Below, in pieces: positions 35,395 through 46,617 of a stretch of 64,000 nucleotides of DNA (its first letter is position 1; each line of letters begins with the position of its first letter). The notes beneath the pieces were generated by a model. The model saw nothing but the letters and a program-made list of their open reading frames with translations. It was not told the DNA's origin and did no database searches. The stretch covers positions 37,095,352 to 37,159,351 of the forward strand of contig CM037781.1 of the NCBI GenBank assembly GCA_021229015.1, read 5' to 3'. This DNA is from Solen grandis (lineage: Eukaryota; Mollusca; Bivalvia; Adapedonta; Solenidae). A program made the position numbers and the translations under genes.

Positions 35395-36720
35395 CAGTCA
35401 CAGCAAATACAAACAGGACCTTAGGTTTCATTAAATACAATGTCAATTTACAAAACATGAAAATGTCAAAACAGTATCATACAAAACACTCGCCAAACCT
35501 CAGTTGGGGTATATCTCCACTGTTTGGTCACCACACACACAGACCAATATACACAAGTTGGATATGGTCCTGTGAGGCTCAGTCAAATGGGTCAAAAATG
35601 ACTACTCAAGACACACAAGTGTCACAGAACTACAAGACACACTTGGATGGTGCACACTGGAGAGAAGATGTCTGGATGCCAGGCTGATCATGTTTTACAA
35701 GATCTGTCATAATCCACAGGTATCTGGCTCATAATCAAGTTTGACCTACCCCTGGTATATACATGTACTATAGAGACAAGGTAAACAACTCCCTCAATCG
35801 GCAAAGTATACCGGCTTAGTTCCATTTTGGTATACTAACTATCATACGATACCTTTTGGCTGATTTTTAACAATGTTTCTAACTTGGAGAATTGATATTT
35901 TTTCTTTACTCAAAACGATCGCGAGCCAGACGTTCTCGCAAAATCTATGATTTAACCATTGCTAAAGTGGACAAAAAAGCCATCCATTGAGAGATATTCA
36001 TTAAGATTTTTTAGAATGGTAAGTATAGACTATAATATAATTGATTCTGACCTTTCTGGATACAAATCATGACAATATACTGTTTAAAGGTTTAAAAATT
36101 CAGCAACGTTTATGATTTAACTGGATCGGGGTCGGTCACTCCTTACAACAATCGTTTTCATTGGTTGATATCTGTTGTAGTCTGGTGAAAACATTGAAAG
36201 TGTAGACTTTATGAGAACGTCTGGCTCACGATTGATTCAAGTAAGAAAAAACATCAATTTTCCAAGTTCGAAACATTGTTAAAAATCATTGAAAAGGTAT
36301 CATAGGATAGTTAGAATACCAAAATGTTCGAAATTTATCGACCTTTCGATTGACATAGGTCTCATAGATGTACGTTGAAGTGTAATGAAAATATCGGCAA
36401 CGGAACATAGTCCGTATACTTTGCCAATTGAGGGAGTTGTTTACCTTGTGTCTATAGTACATGTATGTATATAGGTCAAACTGGATTACAAGCCAGATAC
36501 CTGTGCCATAATCTTGTAGATAGTTCTCTCCCTTCATACCTAGAAGTGTCATTAAGGTTATAGTGTCTTATGCATTCACATAGTCTCTGCCAATAGCATA
36601 TTAGGCTCTTTAAATACTCCATATTTCCACACATTACCACTCTGTGGAATAAGCTACCAGAACAAGTTGTAACCCTGGCTGCTATTGAGCCATTCAAGCA
36701 GGCAGTGGTCAAACTCTCCT
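35395..36720 (+). pseudogene. LINE (non-LTR) reverse transcriptase remnant, split by a MITE
   Basis: The C-terminal part of a jockey/RTE-like RT is readable with frameshifts and stops: NRTLGFIKYNV near 35415, PQLGYISTVWSPHTQTNIHK near 35498-35560, and LERRCLDARLIMFYKICHN near 35655-35712. After the inserted element it resumes with LVDSSLPSYL near 36513 and TTLWNKLPEQVV, EPFKQAVVKLS ending near 36720. It is clearly a dead copy. Clade assignment is only approximate. Confidence 0.75.
35715..36505. mobile_element. 791 bp MITE with long terminal inverted repeats
   Basis: The ends are CACAGGTATCTGGCT at 35715 and its complement ending at 36505. Inverted arms extend roughly 200 bp (GGTAAACAACTCCCTCAAT against ATTGAGGGAGTTGTTTACC, and more). 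The flanks TCATAATC (35707-35714) and CCATAATC (36506-36513) form an 8 bp target duplication with one mismatch. The target is the LINE remnant. Long arms and an 8-9 bp duplication suggest a MULE- or hAT-like family. Confidence 0.82.
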
Positions 36721-37051
36721 AGTTACAAGCAGTTATTTAATCTTTTATACTTTATCCTGTACAACACTGATGTTTTAACTTTTGATCTTCTTTCAGTACT
36801 TCACACTCGTACTATCTGACAGAAATTTCTTCCAGTTTTACTTTTAGCTTTCACTTGTGGTATGCACACCTGTTCAGTATACTCTATATGAGGCATGAAT
36901 CGGTATAGATAGATAGATAGATAGATACTTGAGTCCTTATCAAGTTAGCGGCCTCCCATATTTGTGTAGGATATGTTCAGATAATCTGGAGTCCTTTTCT
37001 TCAAAATTGAAGTCCAGGATTCCAAGTCAGTGAAGAACCCTGTAATCCCCT
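36721..37051. other. Noncoding DNA with (GATA)n
   Basis: A short tract of five to six GATA units lies near 36906-36927. Nothing else is identifiable. Confidence 0.5.
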
Positions 37052-37175
37052 TTTTGTGTCATCTGCTGTAAGCAGAGGTGACACATAGAGATCACTTTTC
37101 CGTCGCCTGTTTGTCCGTCACACTTTTTCAGTCATGCTTCAACAGGTGACACACGTGTTCCAAAGAACACTCTTG
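37052..37175 (-). mobile_element. HINE-like element, family 2, short (minus)
   Basis: GTGTCATCTGCTGTAAGCAGAGGTGACACA hairpin, AGATCACTTTTCCGTC, then AACAGGTGACACACGTGTTCCAAAGAACACTCTTGT. Both ends are present with almost no core, giving about 124 bp. Confidence 0.75.
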
Positions 37176-37658
37176 TGCATATATTTTGGCCCCTGTTGGT
37201 GTGGCCAAACCATAATTGTGTCTCTTGAATGTTTTTTTTTTTTTTTTTTTTTAATGCTAGACAGCTGAATACCTAATTCTGGGGTAACTTGGAGGCAGAT
37301 TGCTTCACAGTGTTTAATATTAAGATTATAACATTCTGTTAGCAAATGTTTATCTGATACAGAGCTCAATTTATTATTGCAAACTTGGATATAATAACAA
37401 TCGAATCCCTTTAAAAATGACATCAATAAACTGTCATTTCTCTTTATCTTCAAAATTGATTGATTGATTTTTTTTTCTATAGCAACATAACAATCAGAGA
37501 TAGTTTTGTAAAATTCCTGAAATTTTCAATTGCCCTGACTAGCATTCCCCAGCCTTTCAAAAAATTAAAATAGTAAAATCAAGAAAATTGATCTTATTCT
37601 TTGCTTGACTTGCATTAATTTTATAGGCCAGAGTGAGTGAGTGGAAATTTACACACCT

Positions 37659-37876
37659 GGGGCCCGTTTCACTAAACTTCACACAAATAAAAATCTTCGT
37701 AAGCGTAAATTCACAGACGTAAAAAAGTATTTATAATATTGTATTTGTATATAGTAATATATTGGGTCATCTTTCTTCATGTTTTATTGTGAAAATAGTT
37801 AGTAGATACCATGTAGAACAAAAGACTTACGACTAAGATCAAATTTGTTTGTACGAAGTTTAGTGAAACGGGCCCC
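37659..37876. mobile_element. MITE with GGGGCCCGTTTCACTAAACTT ends
   Basis: Inverted ends of about 21 bp (start 37659; complement AAGTTTAGTGAAACGGGCCCC ends 37876), with further inner pairing (CTTCGTAAG / CTTACGA). It lies upstream of ALG13; a related copy is at 39663-39907. Confidence 0.75.
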
Positions 37877-38068
37877 TGGAAATGCTCAGCACTCTTCTGT
37901 TAGTGTTATTTCCATGTCGCTGTTGTTATACCCATTCATTTCAGATCATGCTGTTAGCTGAGGTATTCATTATTCTCATGCAGTGATAAAAGGAGTTCCT
38001 TCAGTCCTTAGTTTATTTATTTATCTTTTTTGTTTGTTTCAGACTTAAATATTCAAACACACAGTCAA

Positions 38069-41000
38069 ATGGAAACAAGAAGTAGGAAGAGGGGGTCAAA
38101 GACGGTGTTTGTCACAGTAGGAACTACACAGTTTGAGAAACTGATCAAGTCTGTCTGTGATTCCAAAACATTAGAAGTTTGTATTACCTTTTTTGACGGA
38201 TTATTGTGTGTTTAACCCTTTCCCTCATATAGACTCATTTTGACGCACTCAATAGGTAGGTATCACATAAAGCCTGATCTGCAGAAAGCCAAACTCAAAA
38301 GTTACCAAATTTAATTGTAAAATCCTCATTACCAGACCACTGAGGAGCAGCGAACAGCATAAAACCTGATCAGCCTGCGAGTTACTCGCAGGCTGATCTG
38401 GTTTTATGTTGTTCGCATAGGTCTTTTCATGGTGTCCTCTATGAGGGAAAGGGTTAAGTTGTGATTATGATTCATAAAGCTATTAAATTGTGTTGTTACA
38501 ACAGGGCCATGTAAATCACTCTGCATTTTTTTTTTCTGAATTTCATCTGAAAGCTGATAGATGCTTCAGACTTGAATTGGCATTAGATTTATTTAAATAC
38601 ATGTAGTATATAAAACAGAATTGAATTTCAAAAGAACATCAGTCATTAATGACAAGGAGGAATCCATCTGCTCATTTGAAAATCAGTGTATCCTGTATCT
38701 TATACCTTTAAAAACAGAACAATAGACCAGACACGTACATCTAGGACAATAAATGAATGCCTTGTGAGACATTTTTTTTTTATTTAATGACATGTTAAGG
38801 GATGTAAATCTATCAGTAGATAATAACAGTTGTGTAGTCTTCCTGCTTTTCATTGTGAATATGTTACGATACACATATTTCTCCAAGATTAGGAATTAAC
38901 ATTTTTCATTTGTGCTTATATCAGTATAACCATGATTGGTGTTGATTCTGGGAGTATCTTTATAGCCATGTAAACTTTGCACATACCTTTTTATTGGTGT
39001 TTGTGAATTATGAGGAAAGTATCAGTTCTCAGAAATATTTAAAATATTGTTTTCCTTGTAGGTGCTGCAGAAGCTGGGATACAGTAAGGTGTTGTTACAA
39101 ATTGGATCAGGAGAGTTTGAGCCAGGCACCAGCCAGCCAGTATGTGAGGGGATAGCTGTGGAGCATTACAGGTATAAGCCATCCATAACCGAGGACATTC
39201 AGTCTGCTGATCTGGTTATCAGTCACGCAGGTAAGTTCCTGTTTCTCTCTGTCTGTTCATATGTCATGTACTAGTAATGCGTAAATGGGAGGTTGTGGTT
39301 TTGATCCCTGTCTGCAGTTTACCAAACTCATTAAAAATGGTACGGTTGTATCTCTTTTGCTTGGTGCTCAGCATATAAGGGAAGTTCCAGGACTGGTTGG
39401 ACCCATGTCAGGAAAATGTGTCTGGGTGTTGTATCATGCCACTTGTCCAAGGCAGCAAGGTAGCCCAATAATTATCTGTATTGTGTAGATGAGATTGACT
39501 CAAATACTGTCTGTGGGGCATTTACCTAAGCCAACATACAAACTGATGGTATGTATAGGAGAGTATACTCTAGCAGCTCCGGATTTGGTGCCAAATGTAA
39601 CCGAGTGAATTAAATGTGCAACCAGACTGGAACCTGAACACTGGACTTTTGCTTACAGTCCTGGGACCCGTTTCACGAAACTTTGTCTGATGAAATTTGA
39701 TCTTAGTTGTAAGTCTGTAATTCTAATAAGTGTCTATTAATGTCTTATTTTTGCAATACAACATGGTGAAATTTAGCCCATTTAATTGCATTATGCAAAC
39801 TCAGCAGTTTTGTGAAGAAAAAAAATCACAGGATGAATATTATTTTACATATGTAAATTTATTCTTACGAAGATAATTTTTTGTACAAAGTTTATTGAAA
39901 TGGGAATCAGTACTCTGCCAACAAAGTTACTTTGCCTTAACACAAATATCTCACTGTAAGGAGTTACCTTGAGGCTGTTACATATATTTGTGTGTAGGTG
40001 CTGGCAGCTGCATGGAGACTCTGGGTGCTGGTAGAAAATTATTGGTCGTGGTAAACGATGACCTCATGGACAACCACCAGGTGGAGCTAGCATATCAGCT
40101 CTCACGGGACGGTCATTTACACTACTGCACTTGTAGGTGAGTGCATGCATCTGGTTTAGAAAGTTATACACTGAGGTAATGTATGTAAAGAAACCGTATG
40201 TAGTGGTATCATTTGTAGCATTTATTAAGATTTCAAATCAATTTTCTAGTGTGGACACTGTAGCTAGTTTGGTTTAAAACAAGAAGACTTTCACAACCCT
40301 AACCCCCTTACACACAGCAAAATTTGTTTGTATGAATCCGGGATTCTATATAGGTATATTTTGAGATTGTCAAATAACTTCTTACTCTAAATAAGACTAT
40401 ATAAAAAAAATTTTTTTTTGCTAAAATCAGGATTTTCAGGATTTTTCAATTTCCAACTTTTACCCATGTAATAGGGTGACAAGTTTTTACAATATATACT
40501 AAGCCCTCTCGATGGTTCCTGGGTTGTACCAGTACTTTGCGTCTAGAAAGGTCATGAAAAACCTTTGGCCCCTAATGGGGTTCAAACCAATAACCTCAAC
40601 ATCCGTAGTCAGGTATGCTACCAAGTATGCTAGTGCCCTTGTTAGTTAATTACTGACGACTAAACAGATTTTCTCTTTATAGAGTTTATTCTGCCTAGTT
40701 GATCATGAACTGTACTCTTAAGATCTTTGGAAATTCAGTATGTTATCATAATGATAATATCAGGACTATTAATATTTTTGAATTGACTCTAATTCCATGT
40801 TAACCAAAATAAAACAGCGAGAATGTGTGGGGAAATGATCAACATAACACAGTGTGGCCCTTTGATCTACTGTTTTTCACTTTCACCAGCTTTTATATAG
40901 AGACAGTAAAAAAAATTGCTTCTGAGTTAACCCTTTCCCTCATAGAGGAAACCATGAAAAGACCTATGCGAACAACATAAAACCAGATCAGCCTGTGAGT

Positions 41001-41377
41001 AACTCGCTGCTCCTCAGTGGTCTGATAATGAGGACTTTATGATTAAATTTGGTAAGGTTTAACTGTGGTTTTCTGCAGATCAGGCTTTATGTGGTACCTA
41101 TTGAGTGTGTCAAAATGAGGCTATATGAGGGAAAGGGTTAAGGTTTTGGAGGTTTTATCATGTGATGTTGCTATGCTTCAATAAGAAGTGTGAAACAGAA
41201 TCATGCTATACAGTTTATTATTTTCTTATTCAGATGATAGTGATTGCTTCCTTTATTTGTTGTAGCACTTTGGTAGAAACACTTGAAACGAAATCCTTTG
41301 AAGACCTTATACCATTCCAGCCAGGAAAGCCAGAAGTGTTTGTGGATTACCTCGATAAAATGATGGGCTTTACTTGA
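38069..41377 (+). CDS. ALG13: ALG13, UDP-GlcNAc transferase catalytic subunit
   Basis: ALG13 pairs with membrane-bound ALG14 on the cytosolic face of the ER and adds the second GlcNAc to the dolichol-linked precursor of N-glycans. Exons: 38069-38176, 39062-39230, 39998-40136 and 41266-41377, all with AG/GT junctions and compatible phases (0, 1, 2). The product is 175 residues: [15 protein letters not shown] at the N-terminus; [58 protein letters not shown] at the C-terminus. This is the GT28 C-terminal fold at the usual length of yeast/short ALG13, with no OTU or Tudor extension. An acceptor at 38041-38042 lies before the start ATG, implying a noncoding 5' exon upstream. No signal peptide or membrane segment is seen, as expected. 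Confidence 0.95.
38212..38457 (+). mobile_element. TTAA-flanked MITE with central palindrome
   Basis: 246 bp with TTAA and CCCTTTCCCTCATA inverted ends. The central near-perfect palindrome runs from about CAGCATAAAACCTGATCAGCCTGCGAG to its complement around 38375. It lies in ALG13 intron 1, 35 bp after the donor. Confidence 0.88.
39268..39480 (+). mobile_element. tRNA-related SINE, family C
   Basis: It contains GGGAGGTTGTGGTTTTGATCCCTG (B-box remnant), GGTGCTCAGCATATAAGGGAAGTTCCAGGACTGGTTGG and TGTTGTATCATGCC. It matches the minus-strand element at 51110-51395. It sits in ALG13 intron 2. Confidence 0.55.
39663..39907. mobile_element. MITE related to 37659-37876
   Basis: TGGGACCCGTTTCACGAAACTTT at the start and TACAAAGTTTATTGAAATGGGA at the end, with the same inner TGATCTTAGTTGTAAG and CTTACGAAGAT blocks as the upstream copy. 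It is more diverged. Confidence 0.6.
40500..40650 (-). mobile_element. tRNA-related SINE fragment, family C (minus)
   Basis: GGGTTGTACCAGTACTTTGCGTC, GGGGTTCAAACCAATAACCTC (B box on minus) and AGTATGCTAGTGCCC match the family in layout. It lies in ALG13 intron 3. Confidence 0.45.
40927..41141 (-). mobile_element. TTAA-flanked MITE (minus orientation)
   Basis: TTAACCCTTTCCCTCATAGA at one end and TATATGAGGGAAAGGGTTAA at the other. Orientation is reversed relative to 38212-38457, and half of the palindrome is lost. It lies in ALG13 intron 3, ending about 125 bp before the last exon. Confidence 0.82.
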
Positions 41378-41493
41378 ATTCACTTCATAACAATAGGATT
41401 TCTCATTCACTGTTCCATTTATTTGATATAGATGAATCATTTTGGAATCCATTTGTTCATAATACTCATGTTATTTCTATGTATATGTACTGT

Positions 41494-41499
41494 AATAAA
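41494..41499 (+). terminator. ALG13 poly(A) signal
   Basis: AATAAA 117 bases after the ALG13 stop codon, in an AT-rich 3' UTR. It is the first canonical signal downstream. Confidence 0.7.
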
Positions 41500-41668
41500 C
41501 AATGATAGATGTTAATGAAATTAAACCACATCCTTGAAATATATTTTGTGTTTTCTTGAATATTCCAACATTCTGTTGTACATGCTTGTTTTTGGGTTTT
41601 TTTTTTTGTATGAGCACTTTGTGACATTAACAGTCTTATGTCTCTAAATGATAATAAACATTCCATGA

Positions 41669-42283
41669 TGGGACCACTATGGCCTAGGGCTGAGTTTTTA
41701 TAATTGGCTGTCTTACTATAACTTAGCCCCTCACCGCTGTGTGTTCGAGTCCCAGAAGGGTCACTTGGAGAAATCATGTAAGGAAGCATTCCAGTTGTCT
41801 TGCAGTAGGTCATTGGTTTTACTAGAGTGCCTCTGTGTACTTTGGGTCTTCCTTCACTTGTAATTACATGTAGCTGGATGTTGCTATAAATCTGAAATAC
41901 TGTCGCAGCGATGGTAAACACCATCGTTGGATACCCCCTGGCTGACTTATTCTGTTTCACTACATGACATCATGCCGTGGGGAAATAGGCAAGCAAACCG
42001 TCGTAAAACAGTAGTTTTTAATTTATCAACCAATAAAAACACAACTTTTAAATGCAACACTCTTCTGCGTGGAGGCTTGAAAGTCATGTAAACAATAAAG
42101 AACAATAAAAAAAAATGACTGCGTTCGGCAGCTGTATAAAACAGCATTTATGATTGGTTTTAAAAGCCTGATACAACCAATGAAATGGTGCAATTTGACA
42201 CACCCTAAAATGACCAAATTCAACCAAATATCACATGGCCTATAGATGATCTATTGATCGGCCGTGGGTATTCGACAATGGTA
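41669..42283 (+). mobile_element. tRNA-derived SINE, family A, interrupted by a MITE
   Basis: The head includes GTGTGTTCGAGTCCCAGAAGGG (B box). The body is AGGAAGCATTCCAGTTGTCTTGCAGTAGGTCATTGG then GTCTTCCTTCACTTGTAATTACATGTAGCTGGATGTTGCTATA, and the tail is GCAGCGATGGTAAACACCA. The tail is then split: the motif ATGGTAAACACCA occurs at about 41912-41925 and again at about 42279-42291, on either side of the inserted MITE. Confidence 0.78.
41920..42275. mobile_element. MITE with GGTATTCGACAATGG ends, inside a SINE tail
   Basis: The ends are TCGTTGGATACCCCCTGGCTGA and the inverted CCGTGGGTATTCGACAATGG. The body matches 28570-28922 in reverse orientation. A 13-base duplication of the SINE tail flanks it. 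Exact ends are uncertain by several bases. Confidence 0.65.
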
Positions 42284-42465
42284 AACACCAGCAAACCTAA
42301 AACATTTTATGATATAGCTGTTCTTAAAATAATGGTTTAGTATTATTGTGACTCATAAACATCTCACTTTCCATCATTATAGTGGTACAGTGACATGTCA
42401 TTGCTACATCCCTGAGCACATGTTTTTTGTTGGGGTTGGATGGGGTGGGGGGGAGGGGGTAATGG

Positions 42466-42531
42466 ACGAAGCGTACCATTACCGAAGCGTACCATTACTG
42501 AAGCGTACCATTTTTGGTCGAAGCGTACCAC
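42466..42531. repeat. Short tandem array, CGAAGCGTACCATTA unit
   Basis: Four copies of a unit of about 15 bases (GAAGCGTACCATTA with small variants), the last spaced by a few extra bases. Confidence 0.85.
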
Positions 42532-43509
42532 TATTCAAAATAGGTAATTTAGCGCTAATATTTTATGTTTTGTTATTTAAATTGAATTGATTTAAAGGTG
42601 ATATATGACAGAATGGAATAATATTTTGTCAAACATGCAATATATTAATAATAAAAGGCACGACATTGAGTGAAAAATCAAGTGATATACCGCCGATAAT
42701 GTCAGAGGTCACCACAAAGAAATTTAAAAAAATTTTCATTTAAAAAAAATACTACTACCAAATATATAATTTATTTAATAACTTATTTCATAACACACTT
42801 ACCAGAACTTTCATGATATTGTCAATCCGACTTTTTTCTTCCTTAAATATCTAATAATAATGTTATTTATATATTATGCAATCTTTAAGATTTGTAGTCT
42901 GACAAATCCTGCATCAAAATTCCAAAATGGATAAGCCACATGTATATAGCTGCACCTTTCAAAGATTGAGATGCTCTGCTAGATAAATGACAGTTTTCAA
43001 CTGCAGACTTGTAGTTATCTAGAGGCAGAAGTATATTTATCCTTTTTTCATTATGACTTGTGACATTTTTTTTTTTTTGCAAACAATATAAGAAAAAGAA
43101 TCAAAATATATGTTTTCAAATATATAGGATTTCTTCCAAAAATATAGGAAAATATAGGAATCTGTTGACGGCCTGAATTATTATTACGTATTACGTGCTG
43201 TGTAGAACATAACTGGATTACTTGATAAACAATAGTTCCTTTGTTCTTTGTTGTTTAATGGTAAAAAATGAAGATCTGTTTGAAAATAAATGCAAAGTTA
43301 GAAATTTATATGTTTATATTATTAGAGGTGAAAAGTAGGTATATAATAAAAGGATCATTACTATTGTAGATTGATTCGAAGTGTTATCAGAATTCATGAT
43401 ATACAGTTTACAAACACTCAAGTAATTTTAAGCTCTTGTGATTTTCCATAAATTTCTGTATCACTCGAGCTGATAACACTGTTCGGATCAATCTACGATA
43501 GTAATAATC

Positions 43510-43594
43510 CATTCATACCAACACTGGTCCAACCAGTCCTGGAACAACCCTTGTAATTATGCTAACACCAAGCAAGAGATATACCAGTACCATT
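43510..43594 (-). mobile_element. SINE family C fragment (minus)
   Basis: ACTGGTCCAACCAGTCCTGGAAC, GCTAACACCAAGCAAGAGATATACCAGTACCA. It is cut off exactly where the TTAA-flanked MITE begins. Confidence 0.5.
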
Positions 43595-43836
43595 TTAACC
43601 CTTTCCCTCATATAGACTCATTTTGACGCACTCAATAGGTACCACATAAAGCCTGATTTGCAGAAAACCACAGTTAAACCTTATCAAATTTAATTACAAA
43701 ATCCTCATTTCCAGACCACTGAGGAGCAGCAAACAGCATAAAACCTGATCAGTCTGCGAGTTACTCGCAGGCTGATCTGGTTTTATGCTGTTCGCATAGG
43801 TCTTTTCATGGTATCCTCTATGAGGGAAAGGGTTAA
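43595..43836 (+). mobile_element. TTAA-flanked MITE with central palindrome
   Basis: TTAACCCTTTCCCTCATA to TATGAGGGAAAGGGTTAA (242 bp). The central palindrome GATCAGTCTGCGAGTTACTCGCAGGCTGATC is intact around 43747-43780. It is inserted in a family C SINE. Confidence 0.88.
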
Positions 43837-45208
43837 GATATTGCAGCTAGGAATTAAGCCCATTTCCAGTTATGGGACAGAGTTATTTAAGTACAGTATA
43901 ATGCAGTAATAACCCTTTACTTCATGAATATTCATTAACAAATTTATGTTTTAATGAATATTAATTTACTAGAACTTAAAATGGAATAGGAAACAATGGA
44001 CATTTTTTGAGCTGTGCAGACTGTGCACACAGACTAAAATATGATCAAACATAGGAGACCCTGGACAGACGGCTACTCTAAGGAGTTACCTGATCTGGGT
44101 CTGCTCTGGTTGCCAGTATGTCAGAATGAGACAATATGAAGTGAGGGGCTATTAGGTCTTCAGGGTATTAATGGCATTTTCATACAATGTATATACAAAA
44201 AGAAAACCATGGCATGGTTTGACATATTTATTACAGTGAAGCATTGCGATACACATATACAAAATAAAACAACAAATAAAAAAATGAGTACATCAATAAA
44301 TAACATGAAAGATCTTCATAGACCTCAGACAACAACTTATGTGTGTTCCAATTCTTTGACAATATTCAGCATGTATTTAATTTCCAGATCTAGTCCTGAA
44401 ATTGTTCCTCTTTTTCCTGATCAAAACAGACATTTTATACTTCTGATCTCACCACATCCTGTTGCTAGGCAACATAACACTTCATGTGAACATTATCAAC
44501 CTAAAGCATTCTGGAAGGTAATGGTCAATTTGAAATACTTGACTGATGGACCAAGCCTACTGCATTAGTTTAAAAAATGATAACCTGGCCTTTGTATTTT
44601 TTTTTTCCTTCTTCAAAAACTTAGTTCTTCTTTTATGAAATGGACTCCCTTAGTTACTGACTTAAAGAAATTGTTAAAAAGAATGCTCATGCAGAAAATT
44701 ATTGACACCAGGTTTTACTGTGTAAATCTTGTTATCTTCCAAGTCTGTTTTTTTTTTTTTTTTTTTAATTTCTCAAAGAAATGAAAAGTATTACACCTTA
44801 ACAACCTTCAAGTTCTTTGTGGGCTGTCAAGGGCATACTGACTTGTATTAAGTATTCGAAAAATAAAAAATATTGATGAATAATTAATCATATGCATTTC
44901 AAATCAATAAATGTTTCTTGGCTCTCTTTTATAACACTCTTGAGAGAGAACTAAAGAGTAAAGGGAGGTAACAATTATTACGGAGGTTTCTGTGAATGAG
45001 TATTATACATTCATTTACTTTACACAGGACAGATTTATACATAGATTTTGTGTAAAACTGATTTACAAGAAATTTGATGAGTTAAAAGGAAGAAAAAATC
45101 TGAATTTGACCTGTCTGACATAATTAAGTATTCTGATAACTTATTTTAAAGAGCTGATGCTTTCCAGAACAAAGATGAATTCTACATTACATTTGAGTAT
45201 AAAATAAA

Positions 45209-45519
45209 GAGCGACTTCGATCACCTACCATAGTAACTATGGTCAATGATAAAACACACTTTAGTTCATCAACAGTCTGGTTACTTTGGTCACACTCTTC
45301 AATCTGGAGGGATGAAGACTACACAGAGGTGCTCCGAATATCGACCATGGTACAACCAGAGAAAAGCGGTGGGTGAACCATAATTAATATTCAGAAAACC
45401 TCTTTACATGTTTCTCTCCTTTCTACTGAAGAGTTTGACCAGAGTAACCAGACTATAGATGAGCTAAAGCTCATTTTATCATTGACCATAGTTACTATGG
45501 TAGGTGATCGAAGTCGCTC
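45209..45519. mobile_element. 311 bp MITE with 46 bp perfect terminal inverted repeats
   Basis: It begins GAGCGACTTCGATCACCTAC and ends with the complement GTAGGTGATCGAAGTCGCTC. Pairing is perfect through CCATAGTAACTATGG and TCAATGATAAAA, and resumes imperfectly further in (CTGGTTACTTTGG / CCAGAGTAACCAG). It is noncoding. Confidence 0.88.
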
Positions 45520-46617
45520 AAAGTATCTGAGTGGTCATTGGTGACCATGTAATAGAGACACTGATGTTTTAAGTGCAGCTAGGCAGTGTAGGGACAGTTG
45601 AAAAAGCTTTACTCTGTCACTTGAAAAATCTGCTGAAATCAAGTATGAATCTCATAAGCATTAAAGGCAGTGAAAAATAAAATTCCTGCTGCAAGTAAAC
45701 AACAAAAAATTACAGGACAACATAAAATGGAAAGACAAAAATCAATTAAATGACAAAATCATGTCATGGAAGAAAAAAAAATAGAAATTTAAAATTGAAA
45801 AAGAAAAATTTTGTTATCAGAAAATACCTGGTAGAAAAAGAAGGGAAAAACTTTCATTTTAAGTATTTGGGTCATTTTGTTCAGCTGAAATTATCAAAGC
45901 AAAAGATTAGTATGTAATAATCATCTTTGATTCTGATAGGAAATAAGATTATCTGTAAAAAATAATGAAAAAATAATGAAAAAATAATGAAAAAATAATG
46001 AAAAAATAATGAAAAAAAAAAGATACTAAAGAGACAAATCTATATTCCAGGTAAATTACCTAAATACTTGAACGACATGTACTTTTAAAATGTCTTGCTA
46101 TATAAGCATAAATAAAACTACAACAGACAGCACAGGAAGATAAAATACATACTGAACACATGTAGTAAACACTGAATTCATAAAGTTTATAAAACATTTG
46201 AATTTATGTACTATCTGGGGTAAAAAGATAAGCATAAATTTTAAAGTTTTCTATGAAAAGATATTTTTTCCCATTTGTTTGTTACAAACAGGATTTTGAA
46301 AGACAGCAGAAAGGAATTTATATCAATTTATGTAAACTTGATTTTCAAACTCTAAGTAAAGATTATATTGCCAGCTTGTGTGTATTTTTCCCCTGAAATG
46401 AAATTGGAACAAATGAATGGTTTACCAGGTGTTTATGACTGAACTTGTAACTATAAACTGAGAATTATCAGTAGACTATGGAACCTGATCAGGTTAACAA
46501 TTACTTGCAATCTTGTATTGATTTACAATGTTGTCTTAGAGTGTTAAATGTAATAAAAGAAAAATTAGTTAAATCCGCATGATTTTCAAGTAAAAACAGC
46601 ATTTTTCTTTCCTGAAA
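45520..46617. repeat. Noncoding DNA with an AAAAAATAATG tandem tract
   Basis: At about 45956-46015 an 11-base unit AAAAAATAATG repeats about five times. The rest is AT-rich with no gene. Confidence 0.6.

Larger units (their letters stand above)
42284..45208. other. Intergenic DNA; nothing coding identified
   Basis: It contains the GAAGCGTACCATTA array (42466-42531), a SINE fragment and a MITE (43510-43836), A/T-rich tracts, and a 119-codon frame at 44209-44568 with no recognisable domain. An X-box-like palindrome GTTGCTAGGCAAC is at 44461-44473. Confidence 0.4.

Noticed and set aside
35457..35687. 76-codon frame (MKMSKQYHTKHS...) as a gene
   Set aside because: The true similarity is in mixed frames to a LINE reverse transcriptase; the frame is a fragment of that dead element.
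44209..44568. 119-codon open frame on +
   Set aside because: No recognisable domain, no splice context and AT-rich codon makeup; not supported as a gene.
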